Positions 1 to 8,758 are shown, counted from the stretch's first letter. The stretch: DNA of 64,000 bases from Palsa-965 sp044448685 (GCA_044448685.1 JBIOHC010000007.1:40009-104008), one strand, 5' to 3'. Translations and numbers: made by a program. The notes: generated by a model not told the origin, from the sequence alone.

Positions 1-687
1 ACCCCGGCGCATAGCCAGCAGCCGGTGCGAAGGGCAATTCAGGAGCGGCTCTTCCCATTCAAAATAGTCTTCGAATTTGGCTGCTGCTTCCTCCTTACCG
101 CTGACAACACGGGAGCGAATAACCGCCTTTTCTTTGAACAGGAGACGGATTTTATCTCTCGCTTCCGGTTTTTCATTGATCCATTCTGCAATAATATCCC
201 GTGCACCTTCCAGGGCTTCGTCACTTGTGGCAACTTCTTTTTCGGCATTAACAAACTTGCCCGCTTCTGCCTGCAGGTCTATCCTTCCCTGTGCAAAGAT
301 TAGCTGAGCAAGCGGCTCCAGTCCTTTTTCACGGGCAATAGTAGCACGTGTTCTTCGTTTTGGTTTATAGGGAAGATAAAGATCCTCCAGCTTGCTGAGG
401 TTATCGGCATTGCGCAAAGCTGTTTCCAGTTCCGGTGTCAGTTTTCCCTGGGCTCGTATGGATTTGAGGATTGCATCGCGGCGCGAATCCAGGGCACGAA
501 GTCTTTCCAGTTCATCACGTATGGCTGCTATCTGCACCTCATCGAGGCTGCCAGTCACTTCTTTACGGTATCGGGAAATGAAGGGTATGGTGGCACCTTC
601 ATCGAGTAAACTGCGGGTAGCTTCAACCTGCCTTTCGGCTACTCCGACTTGCAAAGCAATACGCTTCGCATAATGCGCTTCTGACAT
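1..687 (-). CDS. tex: Tex-family S1 RNA-binding transcription accessory protein (partial, N-terminal 229 codons)
   Basis: The reading frame is open from an ATG at 685-687 to the window edge, exactly 229 codons, so the C-terminal part including the expected S1 domain lies outside. The visible part matches the Tex N-terminal region: residues near 30-45 read TIPFISRYRKEVTGSLDE and are followed by a charged helical stretch with YLPYKPKRRTRATIA. Tex proteins are cytoplasmic nucleic-acid-binding factors linked to transcription and RNA quality control. A TATTTTTG box (703-710, minus strand) lies just upstream of the start. Identification rests on recognised family sequence; the true length cannot be judged here. 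Confidence 0.88.
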   Translation of the reverse strand, partial: MSEAHYAKRIALQVGVAERQVEATRSLLDEGATIPFISRYRKEVTGSLDEVQIAAIRDELERLRALDSRRDAILKSIRAQGKLTPELETALRNADNLSKLEDLYLPYKPKRRTRATIAREKGLEPLAQLIFAQGRIDLQAEAGKFVNAEKEVATSDEALEGARDIIAEWINEKPEARDKIRLLFKEKAVIRSRVVSGKEEAAAKFEDYFEWEEPLLNCPSHRLLAMRRG

Positions 688-702
688 AGTTTTTGATTTG
701 AA

Positions 703-710
703 CAAAAATA
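703..710 (-). promoter_or_regulatory. -7-like promoter box for tex
   Basis: On the minus strand this reads TATTTTTG, a full match to the Bacteroidota -7 consensus TAnnTTTG, 15 nt upstream of the tex ATG. No convincing -33 TTG was found, so this is a single-box call. Confidence 0.35.
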
Positions 711-762
711 CGTTTTCATACGCGGGAAGGAAGAGGTATTTACGAACACCTGTTAACAAGAA

Positions 763-1749
763 TCAGGCCTGGTACCCGAACCAATGCAGGGTTCGTTTCA
801 GGCCTTCTTCCATGCGTATCAGCGGACTGTATCCCAGCTCTTTATTTGCTTTCGAAATATCGGCAAGGGAATCCCTCACATCGCCTGAACGTTCAGCCCG
901 GCAGGTAGGTTTGATAGTGGTCCGGAGCAACTTTTGAAGAAGGCCGATTAGTTCATTGAGTGAAACACGTTCCCCTACTGCAATATTATAAACCGAACCG
1001 GGTTCGGCAATACCGGGTGACAACATGGCTTTTATATTGGCCTGTACAGCATTTTCAACAAAGGTGAAATCACGGGTCTGGTTACCGTCGCCATTTATAG
1101 CCGGACTTTGCTTATCAATGAAAGCTTTGATAAAGAGTGGAATGGCGGCTGCATAAGCTCCATTCGGGTTTTGGCGGGGACCGAAGATATTGAAATACCT
1201 CAATCCGGTTATTTCCATTCCATAGGTCTTGGCAAATATTTCTGCATACAATTCATTACCCCTTTTGGAAACCGCATAGGGAGATAATTGCTTGCCTATT
1301 CTTTCTTCCACCTTGGGGACTTCCAGGCTGTCTCCATAAACAGATGATGAACTGGCATAGACAACCCTTTTAACCCTGGCCTTGCGTGCAGCAAGAAGCA
1401 ATTGAATAAAACCCGTTTCATTGGCCAGATGAGTAGCCAGGGGGTTTTCTATGGAGCGGGGTACGCTGCCCAGTGCAGCATCATGGAAAACATAATCTAT
1501 TCCATGACATGCTTTCTCACAATCTGCCTGGACGGTTATATCCCCCTGGATAAATTCAAAACCCGGCAATGCAAGGAAAGGTTTTATATTATCGTAAAAC
1601 CCGGTAGAGAGATTATCCAGCACCACCACCCTTGCTGCCTTGTATTTAAGCAGGTATTCCGCTATATTGGAACCTATAAAGCCTGCTCCTCCTGTTATGA
1701 GGAATGAGGAAGCGGAAACAGAGGCGGAATGAAAAGGGGTTTCATACAT
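763..1749 (-). CDS. NAD-dependent UDP-sugar 4-epimerase, WbpP/TviC type
   Basis: A 328-residue short-chain dehydrogenase of the extended type. The NAD-binding motif GGAGFIGS is at residues 20-27, ASSSSVYG at 132-139 and the catalytic pair YAVSK at 158-162. The stretch AALGSVPRSIENP (about 91-103) and RYFNIFGPRQNPNGAYAA are characteristic of the WbpP/TviC group, which interconverts UDP-GlcNAc(A) and UDP-GalNAc(A). It heads the 3' end of a minus-strand nucleotide-sugar block, 24 nt after rfbB. Together with the TviB-type dehydrogenase two genes upstream it would complete a route to UDP-GalNAcA. The exact substrate is inferred from family resemblance. The first ~15 residues are poorly typical, so the start may be slightly internal. 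Confidence 0.85.
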   Translation of the reverse strand: MYETPFHSASVSASSFLITGGAGFIGSNIAEYLLKYKAARVVVLDNLSTGFYDNIKPFLALPGFEFIQGDITVQADCEKACHGIDYVFHDAALGSVPRSIENPLATHLANETGFIQLLLAARKARVKRVVYASSSSVYGDSLEVPKVEERIGKQLSPYAVSKRGNELYAEIFAKTYGMEITGLRYFNIFGPRQNPNGAYAAAIPLFIKAFIDKQSPAINGDGNQTRDFTFVENAVQANIKAMLSPGIAEPGSVYNIAVGERVSLNELIGLLQKLLRTTIKPTCRAERSGDVRDSLADISKANKELGYSPLIRMEEGLKRTLHWFGYQA

Positions 1750-1773
1750 AGAAGAATGTCCTTACAATACCAA

Positions 1774-2835
1774 TCAACGGTTTGAATACTGATCCTGGTA
1801 ATATTTCTGGTAATTTCCGCTGGTGACATTCTCAAGCCAGGCATCATTCCCTAGGTACCAGTCAACTGTCTTCTCCAGGCCTTCTTCCAGTTTCAGAGAA
1901 GGCTTCCAGCCAAGCTCTTTCTGCAGCTTGGTCGAATCAATTGCATATCTCAGGTCATGACCGGCTCGGTCTTTTACAAAAGTAATGAGGCCTTCTGAAT
2001 GTCCTTCCTTACGGTTCAGTTTCTTATCCATGATACGGCACAGCAGGCGGATGAGGTCGATGTTTTTCCATTCATTGTTCCCGCCAATATTATAGGTATC
2101 ACCGGGTTTACCTTTATGAAAGATGACATCAATGGCCCGGGCATGGTCTTCAACAAACAGCCAATCCCGTATATTCTCCCCTTTGCCATAAACCGGAATG
2201 GATTTATTGTTTTTGATATTATGGATAGCCAGCGGAATCAGTTTTTCCGGAAAATGACAGGATCCGTAATTATTGGAACAGTTTGAAAGCACCGCCGGAA
2301 AGCCGTACGTATCATAATAAGCCCTGACAAAATGATCGGAAGATGCTTTGGAAGCTGAGTAAGGACTATGAGGATCATAGCGGGTCTCTTCCGTAAATAT
2401 TCCTTCTGCACCCAGTGAGCCGTATACTTCATCGGTGCTGATGTGGTAAAAGCGTGCATCGGCAACCGGAGCAGCAGGATCAGCCCATATTTTACGTGCT
2501 GCATTCAAAAGATTAACAGTACCCACCACGTTGGTCATCACGAATTCCAAAGGGTTGGAGATAGAGCGGTCCACATGCGACTCAGCAGCAAGGTGTATGA
2601 CACCGCTGAAACGGTGTTTACCGAACAATTCCTGGATGAAGGAAATATCCTGAATATCTCCTTTTACAAAATGATAATTCGGTTTTTCCTCAATATCTCT
2701 AAGGTTTTCGAGGTTGCCGGCATAGGTCAGCTTATCCAGATTATAGATAGCATAATCAGGGTATTTATTAACGAATAAACGAACCACATGGGAACCGATA
2801 AAACCGGCTCCTCCGGTAATAAGCACTTTTCTCAT
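1774..2835 (-). CDS. rfbB: dTDP-glucose 4,6-dehydratase
   Basis: 353 residues, the usual length for RmlB/RfbB. It converts dTDP-D-glucose to dTDP-4-keto-6-deoxyglucose, the entry step to dTDP-rhamnose and related 6-deoxysugars. Visible motifs: GGAGFIGSH (8-16), ISTDEVYGS with the catalytic Asp135-Glu136, and YSASK with Tyr159/Lys163. The N-terminal DKLTYAGNLENL stretch is typical of dTDP-specific enzymes. No rmlA, rmlC or rmlD is in this window, so the rest of the rhamnose route must be elsewhere or the product feeds a different deoxysugar. Co-directional with the flanking sugar genes. Confidence 0.93.
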   Translation of the reverse strand: MRKVLITGGAGFIGSHVVRLFVNKYPDYAIYNLDKLTYAGNLENLRDIEEKPNYHFVKGDIQDISFIQELFGKHRFSGVIHLAAESHVDRSISNPLEFVMTNVVGTVNLLNAARKIWADPAAPVADARFYHISTDEVYGSLGAEGIFTEETRYDPHSPYSASKASSDHFVRAYYDTYGFPAVLSNCSNNYGSCHFPEKLIPLAIHNIKNNKSIPVYGKGENIRDWLFVEDHARAIDVIFHKGKPGDTYNIGGNNEWKNIDLIRLLCRIMDKKLNRKEGHSEGLITFVKDRAGHDLRYAIDSTKLQKELGWKPSLKLEEGLEKTVDWYLGNDAWLENVTSGNYQKYYQDQYSNR

Positions 2836-2859
2836 CTGTAAATTGTTTTGCGTTGTTGC

Positions 2860-4146
2860 TTACAAACTCCAATAGGTAATCTTCCTGAATTTCTTCCTGT
2901 AAATTCCTTTCACATCAACCAGAACACCTTTAGCGCCCAGCAAGGACAAAAAATATTTTTCATCCAGCTTCACATATTCAGCATGGTTAACAGCTACCAC
3001 CACTCCATCATACGTATTACCGGCTTTGGTAAGTCCAAAACCATATTCATGCATGAGTTCAGCCGAATCGGCATGCGGGTCTACCACATCTACCTTTACT
3101 CCGTACGACTTAAGTTCCTTCACAATATCGGCAATTTTTGAGTTCCGTATATCACTCACATTTTCCTTGAAGGTGGCACCCATGATAAGCACCCTCGACT
3201 TGGAAATGTTTTTACCTGCAGCGCTGATTTTCTTAACCAGGTTTTTGGCCACATAAAAACCCATGGAATCATTCACATACCTTCCGGAGTTGATAACACG
3301 GGCATGATATCCCAGTGATTCCGCTTTATAGGTCAGGTAGTAGGGATCTACACCTATGCAATGACCGCCTACCAGACCGGGGGAAAATTTAAGAAAGTTC
3401 CATTTTGTTCCTGCAGCTTCCAGTACATCATAGGTATTGATTCCGATACGGCTGAAAATGATGGACAGTTCGTTCATCAAAGCAATATTTACATCGCGCT
3501 GTGTGTTTTCAATTATTTTAGCTGCTTCGGCCACCTTGATGGAAGAAGCCCTGTGTACCCCCGGCTCCACAATAATTTCATAGGCTTTGGAAATGACATC
3601 CAGGCTTTCCTCATCACAGCCGGAAACAACTTTAAGGATACGGGTAATGGTATGTTCCTTATCACCCGGATTGATACGTTCAGGTGAATAACCAACTTTA
3701 AAATCCGTTTTGTATTTCAGTCCTGATTCCTTCTCCAGAACAGGAATACAATCTTCTTCCGTACAGCCCGGATAAACAGTTGATTCATAAACCACATAAT
3801 CCCCTTTTTTCAGCACCTTGCCAACGGTAGCAGAAGCCCCGAGCAAGGGCTTCAGATCTGGCAGATTGTGTTCATCAATGGGTGTAGGCACCGCTATGAT
3901 AAAGAAATTAGCTTTTTTAAGATCGTTCAGGGAAGCAGTGAATGTTATATCACATCCTTTGAAATCATCCTTGCCCAGTTCATCACTCGGGTCTATCCCT
4001 TTCTGCATCATGCTTACCCTCTTTTCATTGATATCGAAACCAATGACCTTGATTTTACGGGCGAATGCCAGTGCAATGGGTAATCCTACATAGCCCAGGC
4101 CTATAACAGCAAGGGTGGCTTTTTTTTCAATGAGTTTTTTATACAT
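2860..4146 (-). CDS. tviB: UDP-N-acetylglucosamine 6-dehydrogenase (TviB/WbpO-type nucleotide-sugar dehydrogenase)
   Basis: 428 residues with the three-domain layout of UDP-sugar dehydrogenases. IGLGYVGLP (15-23) binds NAD; ESTVYPGCTEE is at about 121-131; AEAAKIIENTQRD (206-218) and the active-site GGHCIGVDPYYL with Cys263 follow. These segments match TviB/WbpO closely and WbpA less so. The reaction oxidises the C6 alcohol of UDP-GlcNAc (or UDP-GalNAc) to the uronic acid. Coupled to the WbpP/TviC epimerase at 763-1749 this suggests a Vi-antigen-like UDP-GalNAcA branch, while the WbpB- and WbpD-like genes just upstream suggest a diacetylated mannuronic-acid-type branch. Confidence 0.88.
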   Translation of the reverse strand: MYKKLIEKKATLAVIGLGYVGLPIALAFARKIKVIGFDINEKRVSMMQKGIDPSDELGKDDFKGCDITFTASLNDLKKANFFIIAVPTPIDEHNLPDLKPLLGASATVGKVLKKGDYVVYESTVYPGCTEEDCIPVLEKESGLKYKTDFKVGYSPERINPGDKEHTITRILKVVSGCDEESLDVISKAYEIIVEPGVHRASSIKVAEAAKIIENTQRDVNIALMNELSIIFSRIGINTYDVLEAAGTKWNFLKFSPGLVGGHCIGVDPYYLTYKAESLGYHARVINSGRYVNDSMGFYVAKNLVKKISAAGKNISKSRVLIMGATFKENVSDIRNSKIADIVKELKSYGVKVDVVDPHADSAELMHEYGFGLTKAGNTYDGVVVAVNHAEYVKLDEKYFLSLLGAKGVLVDVKGIYRKKFRKITYWSL

Positions 4147-4187
4147 CAGCTTAGGGTTTCAAAGCACTAAAAGGCTCCTTTATATAA

Positions 4188-5216
4188 TTAATGTTTTCTG
4201 TCCGCTTTGCGGTATGAATAGATGCGTTCAATGATATCGACCACCTTCATCCCTTCCAGTGCGTTGGTCGTAATAGTGGTTCTTCCTTTCAGTGTATCGG
4301 TCACATTTTTAATAACATATCCATGATTATTCGCTGAGCCCTTATATGCACCGTAATCATTGGCAGGATTAGTCGGTGCCAGTTCAGGCATCTGATAATC
4401 CTTGATATGACAATATTCCACTTTGTCCATATACTGCCCGCCCACTTTCACACTTCCTCTGCTGCCAACAATAGTCAGACTGCTTTCCAGATTCTGATCC
4501 CATACAGCAGTGGAATAATTGATGCAACCCATCCCTCCGTTTACGAAACGGAAATTGATAAAGCCGGAATCCTCGAATTCTGTCTGACCGCTGTGAACAA
4601 AATCGCTGAATTTCGCCTGTATGTCGGTGATATCACCGAAGAGCCAGTAAAGGATGTCTATAAAGTGAGAGAACTGAGTAAAAAGCGTACCTCCATCCAG
4701 TTCCTGGGTTCCCTTCCATCCACCTTTTTTATAATAACGTTCATCTCTGTTCCAATAGCAATTAAGCTGAGCCATGAATACATCGCCAACGATCTTCTCC
4801 GTAACTATTTTTTTCAGCCATTCAGAAGGAGGAGAAAACCGGTTCTGCATTACACAGAACACCTGTTTGTGCATCTGAAGCGACTTGTAAATGATTTCTT
4901 CACAATCCTTGCGATGCAGAGCCATAGGTTTTTCACATACCACATGTTTGCCATGTTCCAGACCGGTGAGGCAATGTGCGGCATGAAGCCCGTTCGGGGT
5001 ACAAATATTTACAACCTCCACTTCAGGATGCTTTAGCAGCAACTCTTCCATGGTGGAGAAAAATGGTTCCTTGATTGAATCAAGTCCTAATGCAGATTTA
5101 GGCTGGATATCACAAACGGCCACCAGCTGTGCATCATCACAGCGGCGAACCATTTCGGCATGACGCTTTCCGATATGCCCCTGACCTATGACTGCAAACT
5201 TTACTTTCTTGTCCAT
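4188..5216 (-). CDS. Gfo/Idh/MocA-family oxidoreductase, WbpB-like
   Basis: 342 residues. The N-terminal Rossmann motif is IGQGHIGKRH (10-19); the EKP catalytic motif sits at 94-96 (HVVCEKPMALH). The C-terminal half is the alpha/beta domain of the family. WbpB oxidises UDP-GlcNAcA at C3, making the 3-keto sugar used by the WbpE aminotransferase. The neighbours support this: a UDP-sugar dehydrogenase on one side and a WbpD-like N-acetyltransferase on the other. A PLP enzyme of the DegT/WbpE family is not visible anywhere in the window. Assignment to WbpB rather than another Gfo/Idh/MocA enzyme is partly by context. Confidence 0.8.
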   Translation of the reverse strand: MDKKVKFAVIGQGHIGKRHAEMVRRCDDAQLVAVCDIQPKSALGLDSIKEPFFSTMEELLLKHPEVEVVNICTPNGLHAAHCLTGLEHGKHVVCEKPMALHRKDCEEIIYKSLQMHKQVFCVMQNRFSPPSEWLKKIVTEKIVGDVFMAQLNCYWNRDERYYKKGGWKGTQELDGGTLFTQFSHFIDILYWLFGDITDIQAKFSDFVHSGQTEFEDSGFINFRFVNGGMGCINYSTAVWDQNLESSLTIVGSRGSVKVGGQYMDKVEYCHIKDYQMPELAPTNPANDYGAYKGSANNHGYVIKNVTDTLKGRTTITTNALEGMKVVDIIERIYSYRKADRKH

Positions 5217-5244
5217 GATAATTTACAGAATAAGAAAAACCGGA

Positions 5245-5820
5245 TCAGCATTTAGTTACGCTACCGTTCTCCAGTTTATATTTCTGATCGGATTCCTGGC
5301 AAACAGCATTACCCTGTGCATCAAAATTCAGTCTGTGACCATACTCACTGATCCATCCTGTTTGCCTGGCAGGGTTTCCCACCCATAAGGAATAGGGAGG
5401 AATATTTTTTGTTACCACTGCTCCGGCACCAATGAAAGCATAAGCTCCTATATCATGCCCGCAAACGATGGTTGCATTAGCGCCTATACTGGCTCCTTTG
5501 CCTACATGCGTTTTGGCATATTGATTTTTACGATTTACAGCACTCCGTGGATTGATAACATTGGTAAATACCATGGAAGGGCCCAGGAATACATCATCAT
5601 CACAGGTTACTCCGGTATAAATGGACACATTATTCTGCACCTTCACATTCCTTCCCAGTACCACTTCCGGAGAGATGACAACATTCTGACCTATGTTACA
5701 GTGATCACCAAGTATACATCCGGGCATAAGATGGGAAAAATGCCAGATTTTAACTCCTTGCCCTATTTGACAGCCCGGGTCAACGATGGCTGTTGGATGT
5801 ACATAATAGTTAGTTTCCAT
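5245..5820 (-). CDS. Left-handed beta-helix N-acetyltransferase, WbpD-like
   Basis: 191 residues from the ATG at 5818-5820, preferred over the upstream one at 5838 because METNYYVHPTAIVD is the normal family beginning. Hexapeptide repeats (isoleucine/valine-led, e.g. IGQGVKIWHFSHL, IGQNVVISPEV) run through most of the protein, followed by NPRSAVNRK and ARQTGWISEYG, which match the WbpD/WlbB group. These enzymes use acetyl-CoA to acetylate the 3-amino group of UDP-GlcNAc(3NH2)A. A TATTTTTG box (5836-5843) lies upstream. The C-terminal cysteine-containing tail after WISEYG is typical for the family. Confidence 0.87.
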   Translation of the reverse strand: METNYYVHPTAIVDPGCQIGQGVKIWHFSHLMPGCILGDHCNIGQNVVISPEVVLGRNVKVQNNVSIYTGVTCDDDVFLGPSMVFTNVINPRSAVNRKNQYAKTHVGKGASIGANATIVCGHDIGAYAFIGAGAVVTKNIPPYSLWVGNPARQTGWISEYGHRLNFDAQGNAVCQESDQKYKLENGSVTKC

Positions 5821-5835
5821 TCTTAATAAAGAAGA

Positions 5836-5843
5836 CAAAAATA
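5836..5843 (-). promoter_or_regulatory. -7-like promoter box for the WbpD-like gene
   Basis: Minus-strand TATTTTTG, a full TAnnTTTG match, 15 nt upstream of the chosen ATG. If real it lets the polysaccharide genes from 5820 down to 763 be transcribed separately from the aminotransferase. It overlaps the alternative longer start at 5838, which argues for the shorter protein. No clear -33 element. Confidence 0.35.
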
Positions 5844-5884
5844 GGAATTTAATGAGTGGTAGTATGAATTCCTCTTAATTACCT

Positions 5885-7000
5885 TTAAGGAACGATCTTG
5901 CTTTCCAGGAAGGCTTTATCGATGAATTCCAGCCCTTTTCTCAGCTCAGAGGCTGCAGGCCATCCATAACCTATACGCATATAGCGTTTATCCATATCGA
6001 ACCAGTGGCCAGGCCCGGGGAAGGTTCCGTATTTTTCATTCATAATCCGGTAAAAAGCATCTATATCAGCTAAAATACCTGGCTTTATTCTCGGGAAGCA
6101 GACAACCCCGCCATCGGGTGTTACCCATTCCAGAAATGGATGAACCTTTATCCAGGTTTCGAGAATCGTATAATTTGTTTCAAGATGAGTCAGTATGGAG
6201 GGAACAAACAGGTCTTTTTTGCGCATAAACTGCCAGGCTATTTCTTCATCCACAACAGAGTTACAAAGAAAGATCTGTTCCTTGGCAGCCAGAAAAAGTT
6301 CCATCAATGCCTTGTTGCGTGCAGCCAGCCAGCCAAGACGGATACCCGGCAAACCATAAGCTTTGGATACGGATGAAACACTGATAACCCTATCGGACAG
6401 GGATGCTGCCGGGGGAAGTTTAGCTTGCCTGCAAAGATCCCTGTATGTTTCATCCACCAGCAGGTATATACCTTTGCGTTCAGCCAGTTTGATAAGCGCC
6501 TGCAGTTCCTCCAGGCTCAGCATGACCCCGGTTGGATTATTTGGACAGGTTATGCTGATCAGTTTTGTTTCAGGGCGCAGCAGACTTTCAAGCAAGACGA
6601 GGTCAGGTCTGAAACCTTGTTCAAATTTCAGATCCAGGTAGGAAATGCTGCAGCCTATGGCTTTGGGTGTTTCAATATTGGTGGCATAGTTGGGGCGCAT
6701 GACCACCAGGTGATCCGATGGCTCCAGCAGGGAAGTGGCAACGATAAACAGAGCAGCAGCGGCACCGGCAGTGAGCAGGACTTCATCCCGGCTTTGAAGC
6801 TCGTATTCGGAGGCGATGAGTTCCCTTAGTTCAGGCTTTCCAAAATGATCCCCATAACAAAGTACCAGCTTTGAAATATCTATATCCAGACCTGAAAAAA
6901 CGGCATCGCTAACCGAGCTTTCGGCCAGGTTACAGACAATCTTTTCATATCCGTATTGCTCAGGAGATTCTATCTCTATGGGCATTCGTTTATACTTCAT
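5885..7000 (-). CDS. PLP-dependent class I/II aminotransferase
   Basis: 371 residues, fold type I. CPNNPTGV (152-159) contains the substrate-binding Asn155, LVDETYRD the PLP-ring Asp183, and SSVSKAYGLPGIRLGW the Schiff-base Lys213 with the phosphate-binding Arg. A C-terminal Arg in MRIGYG would hold the substrate carboxylate. This is the aspartate-aminotransferase/capreomycidine-synthase-like branch, not the DegT/WbpE sugar aminotransferase family, although it sits beside WbpB- and WbpD-like genes. The likely substrate is an alpha-amino acid. Whether it belongs to the polysaccharide pathway is open. Confidence 0.82.
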   Translation of the reverse strand: MKYKRMPIEIESPEQYGYEKIVCNLAESSVSDAVFSGLDIDISKLVLCYGDHFGKPELRELIASEYELQSRDEVLLTAGAAAALFIVATSLLEPSDHLVVMRPNYATNIETPKAIGCSISYLDLKFEQGFRPDLVLLESLLRPETKLISITCPNNPTGVMLSLEELQALIKLAERKGIYLLVDETYRDLCRQAKLPPAASLSDRVISVSSVSKAYGLPGIRLGWLAARNKALMELFLAAKEQIFLCNSVVDEEIAWQFMRKKDLFVPSILTHLETNYTILETWIKVHPFLEWVTPDGGVVCFPRIKPGILADIDAFYRIMNEKYGTFPGPGHWFDMDKRYMRIGYGWPAASELRKGLEFIDKAFLESKIVP

Positions 7001-7016
7001 CGACGGGGGATTAGAC

Positions 7017-7289
7017 TTAGCGTCTTATTTCGAAGCCTGAAAAACGGGATAGTTCAGCCTCAATGATCTCTATACGGTCTACAACAGCTTTAGAGGGCCC
7101 TTTCCCGCACCATTCCAGAAAGTGGGCCAGCATGGTATCATCCCCTTCCGCTTCTATGTATACGCTACCTTCGGGTTCATTGAGGGCAAACCCGGATATA
7201 CCACCAAGCTTTGCCTGTTCGGCAGCTGATGCCCTGAAAAAGACACCATGTACCTTGCCATAAACCCGGATATTAAAATGTTTCTGCAT
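7017..7289 (-). CDS. acyP: Acylphosphatase
   Basis: 90 residues, the standard length. It hydrolyses the carboxyl-phosphate bond of acyl phosphates in the cytoplasm. The phosphate-binding loop GKVHGVFFR (11-19) ends in the catalytic Arg19, and Asn37 in GFALNEPEGSVYIEAEG orients the water. The usual VQGVGFR is here VHGVFFR. It lies 16 nt upstream of the aminotransferase start on the same strand. Confidence 0.92.
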   Translation of the reverse strand: MQKHFNIRVYGKVHGVFFRASAAEQAKLGGISGFALNEPEGSVYIEAEGDDTMLAHFLEWCGKGPSKAVVDRIEIIEAELSRFSGFEIRR

Positions 7290-7335
7290 AAAAGGCTAAA
7301 CAGGAAATACCATTAAATCAACGGTTGGGAATATG

Positions 7336-8310
7336 TCAGGCAAAGCGGTGTTCTTTGGAGAACAATTCTTCATGACTAAGGGATTTGAAATAGTCGAATG
7401 TTATTTTAAGTCCTTCAGCCCGGTTTACTTTCGGTTCCCAGCCCAGTATTGTCCTTGCTTTGGTGATATCCGGCTTGCGCTGCTTGGGGTCATCAACCGG
7501 GAGTGGCAGACTGATCAGTTTCTGTGTGGTACCGGTTAGTCGTATGATTTCCTCACCGAATTCACGGATACTGATTTCAGAAGGGTTACCGATATTCATA
7601 GGCTGGGTATAATCACTCAGCAATAAGCGGTAAATACCTTCCACCAAATCATCTACATAGCAAAAGGAACGCGTCTGTGATCCGTCTCCGAACATCGTAA
7701 GGTCCTCTCCCCTCAGGGCTTGTCCGATGAAAGCGGGCAATACCCTTCCGTCATTGAGTCTCATTCTCGGCCCATAGGTATTAAATATCCGGACAATGCG
7801 TGTTTCCAGTTTATGGTAGGTATGATAAGCCATTGTAATGGCTTCCATAAAACGTTTGGCTTCGTCATATACACCGCGCGGACCTACAGGGTTTACGTTC
7901 CCCCAGTATTCCTCTGTCTGGGGGTGTACAACAGGATCTCCATACACTTCCGACGTGGAAGCAACGAGGATACGTGCCTGCTTCACCCTGGCAAGACCGA
8001 GGAGATTGTGTGTACCGAGTGAGCTTACTTTTAAAGTCTGTATAGGTATTTTAAGATAGTCAATCGGGCTGGCCGGAGAGGCGAAATGAAGGATATACTT
8101 CAGCTCACCCGGCACAAATACGAATTTGGAAACATCGTGGTGATAAAACTCGAACTGTTCCAGTTTCATAAGATGCTGGATATTTTTCAGGTCGCCCGTT
8201 ATCAGGTTATCCATGCCAATGACATGGTATCCTTCCCTGATAAAGCGGTCGCATAAATGCGAACCCAGAAATCCGGCAGCACCGGTAATCAACACACGTT
8301 CCTTACTCAT
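7336..8310 (-). CDS. uxs: UDP-glucuronate decarboxylase (UDP-xylose synthase)
   Basis: 324 residues, extended SDR. GAAGFLGSH (10-18) binds NAD, ASTSEVYGDP gives Ser120/Glu121, and YDEAK gives Tyr148/Lys152. HFASPASPIDYLKIPIQTLK and RIFNTYGPRM are hallmark UXS segments. The enzyme oxidises UDP-glucuronate at C4 and decarboxylates it to UDP-xylose. The UDP-glucose dehydrogenase needed to make its substrate is not in this window unless the TviB-type enzyme has that activity. Belongs to the same minus-strand sugar block. Confidence 0.92.
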   Translation of the reverse strand: MSKERVLITGAAGFLGSHLCDRFIREGYHVIGMDNLITGDLKNIQHLMKLEQFEFYHHDVSKFVFVPGELKYILHFASPASPIDYLKIPIQTLKVSSLGTHNLLGLARVKQARILVASTSEVYGDPVVHPQTEEYWGNVNPVGPRGVYDEAKRFMEAITMAYHTYHKLETRIVRIFNTYGPRMRLNDGRVLPAFIGQALRGEDLTMFGDGSQTRSFCYVDDLVEGIYRLLLSDYTQPMNIGNPSEISIREFGEEIIRLTGTTQKLISLPLPVDDPKQRKPDITKARTILGWEPKVNRAEGLKITFDYFKSLSHEELFSKEHRFA

Positions 8311-8353
8311 AGTTTAGCTCTGTTCTACAGTGTCAATAAGCTCATCTCCTGAC

Positions 8354-8722
8354 TTAGAAAGGAAGATCGTTCTCTCCTTCAGCGGCAGAAAAAGATGTTA
8401 CATCAGGCTCGGATACAGGAGCAGAACTGCTGGAACTTGCACCAACACGCTCTATCTTCCATGCTTCGAGGGAATTGAAATACTTGATTTCACCGTCTTT
8501 GGGGCTTTTCCATTCCCGTCCGCGCAGGTTAAAAAACACCTTGATTTCATCACCAGGCTTATAGGCTTCGATCAGACTGCACTTATCCTGTGTAAGCTGG
8601 AAAGAAATATGTTGAGGATACTGGGATGAATTATCGGTTAGGACGAACTCACGCTTTTTGAATTTTTCAGAAACCTGCTGCTCGTTGCTTTTTACTTTCA
8701 GTGTACCTGTGATGTTGAACAT
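8354..8722 (-). CDS. DUF3127 family protein with an SSB-like acidic tail
   Basis: 122 residues. The first ~95 residues are the DUF3127 domain (predicted OB-like, found in Bacteroidota): MFNITGTLKVK at the start and REWKSPKDGEIKYFNSLEAW near the end. A flexible Ser/acid-rich linker follows, and the last residues are ENDLPF, which resemble the DDDIPF C-terminal tip that bacterial single-stranded DNA-binding proteins use to recruit partners. The function is not established; a nucleic-acid role is inference. It follows the flavin reductase-like gene with a heptamer repeat (8731-8758) directly upstream of its start. Confidence 0.78.
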   Translation of the reverse strand: MFNITGTLKVKSNEQQVSEKFKKREFVLTDNSSQYPQHISFQLTQDKCSLIEAYKPGDEIKVFFNLRGREWKSPKDGEIKYFNSLEAWKIERVGASSSSSAPVSEPDVTSFSAAEGENDLPF

Positions 8723-8730
8723 GATATATT

Positions 8731-8758
8731 GGATTTATGATTTACGAATTATGATTTA
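8731..8758 (-). repeat. TAAATCN heptamer repeat, 4 units, upstream of DUF3127 gene
   Basis: On the minus strand four contiguous 7-nt units read TAAATCA, TAATTCG, TAAATCA and TAAATCC. The array overlaps the stop codon region of the flavin reductase-like gene (which ends at 8749) and ends 8 nt before the DUF3127 ATG. The same unit in the same orientation occurs at 23566-23600 and 32006-32040. Confidence 0.75.
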
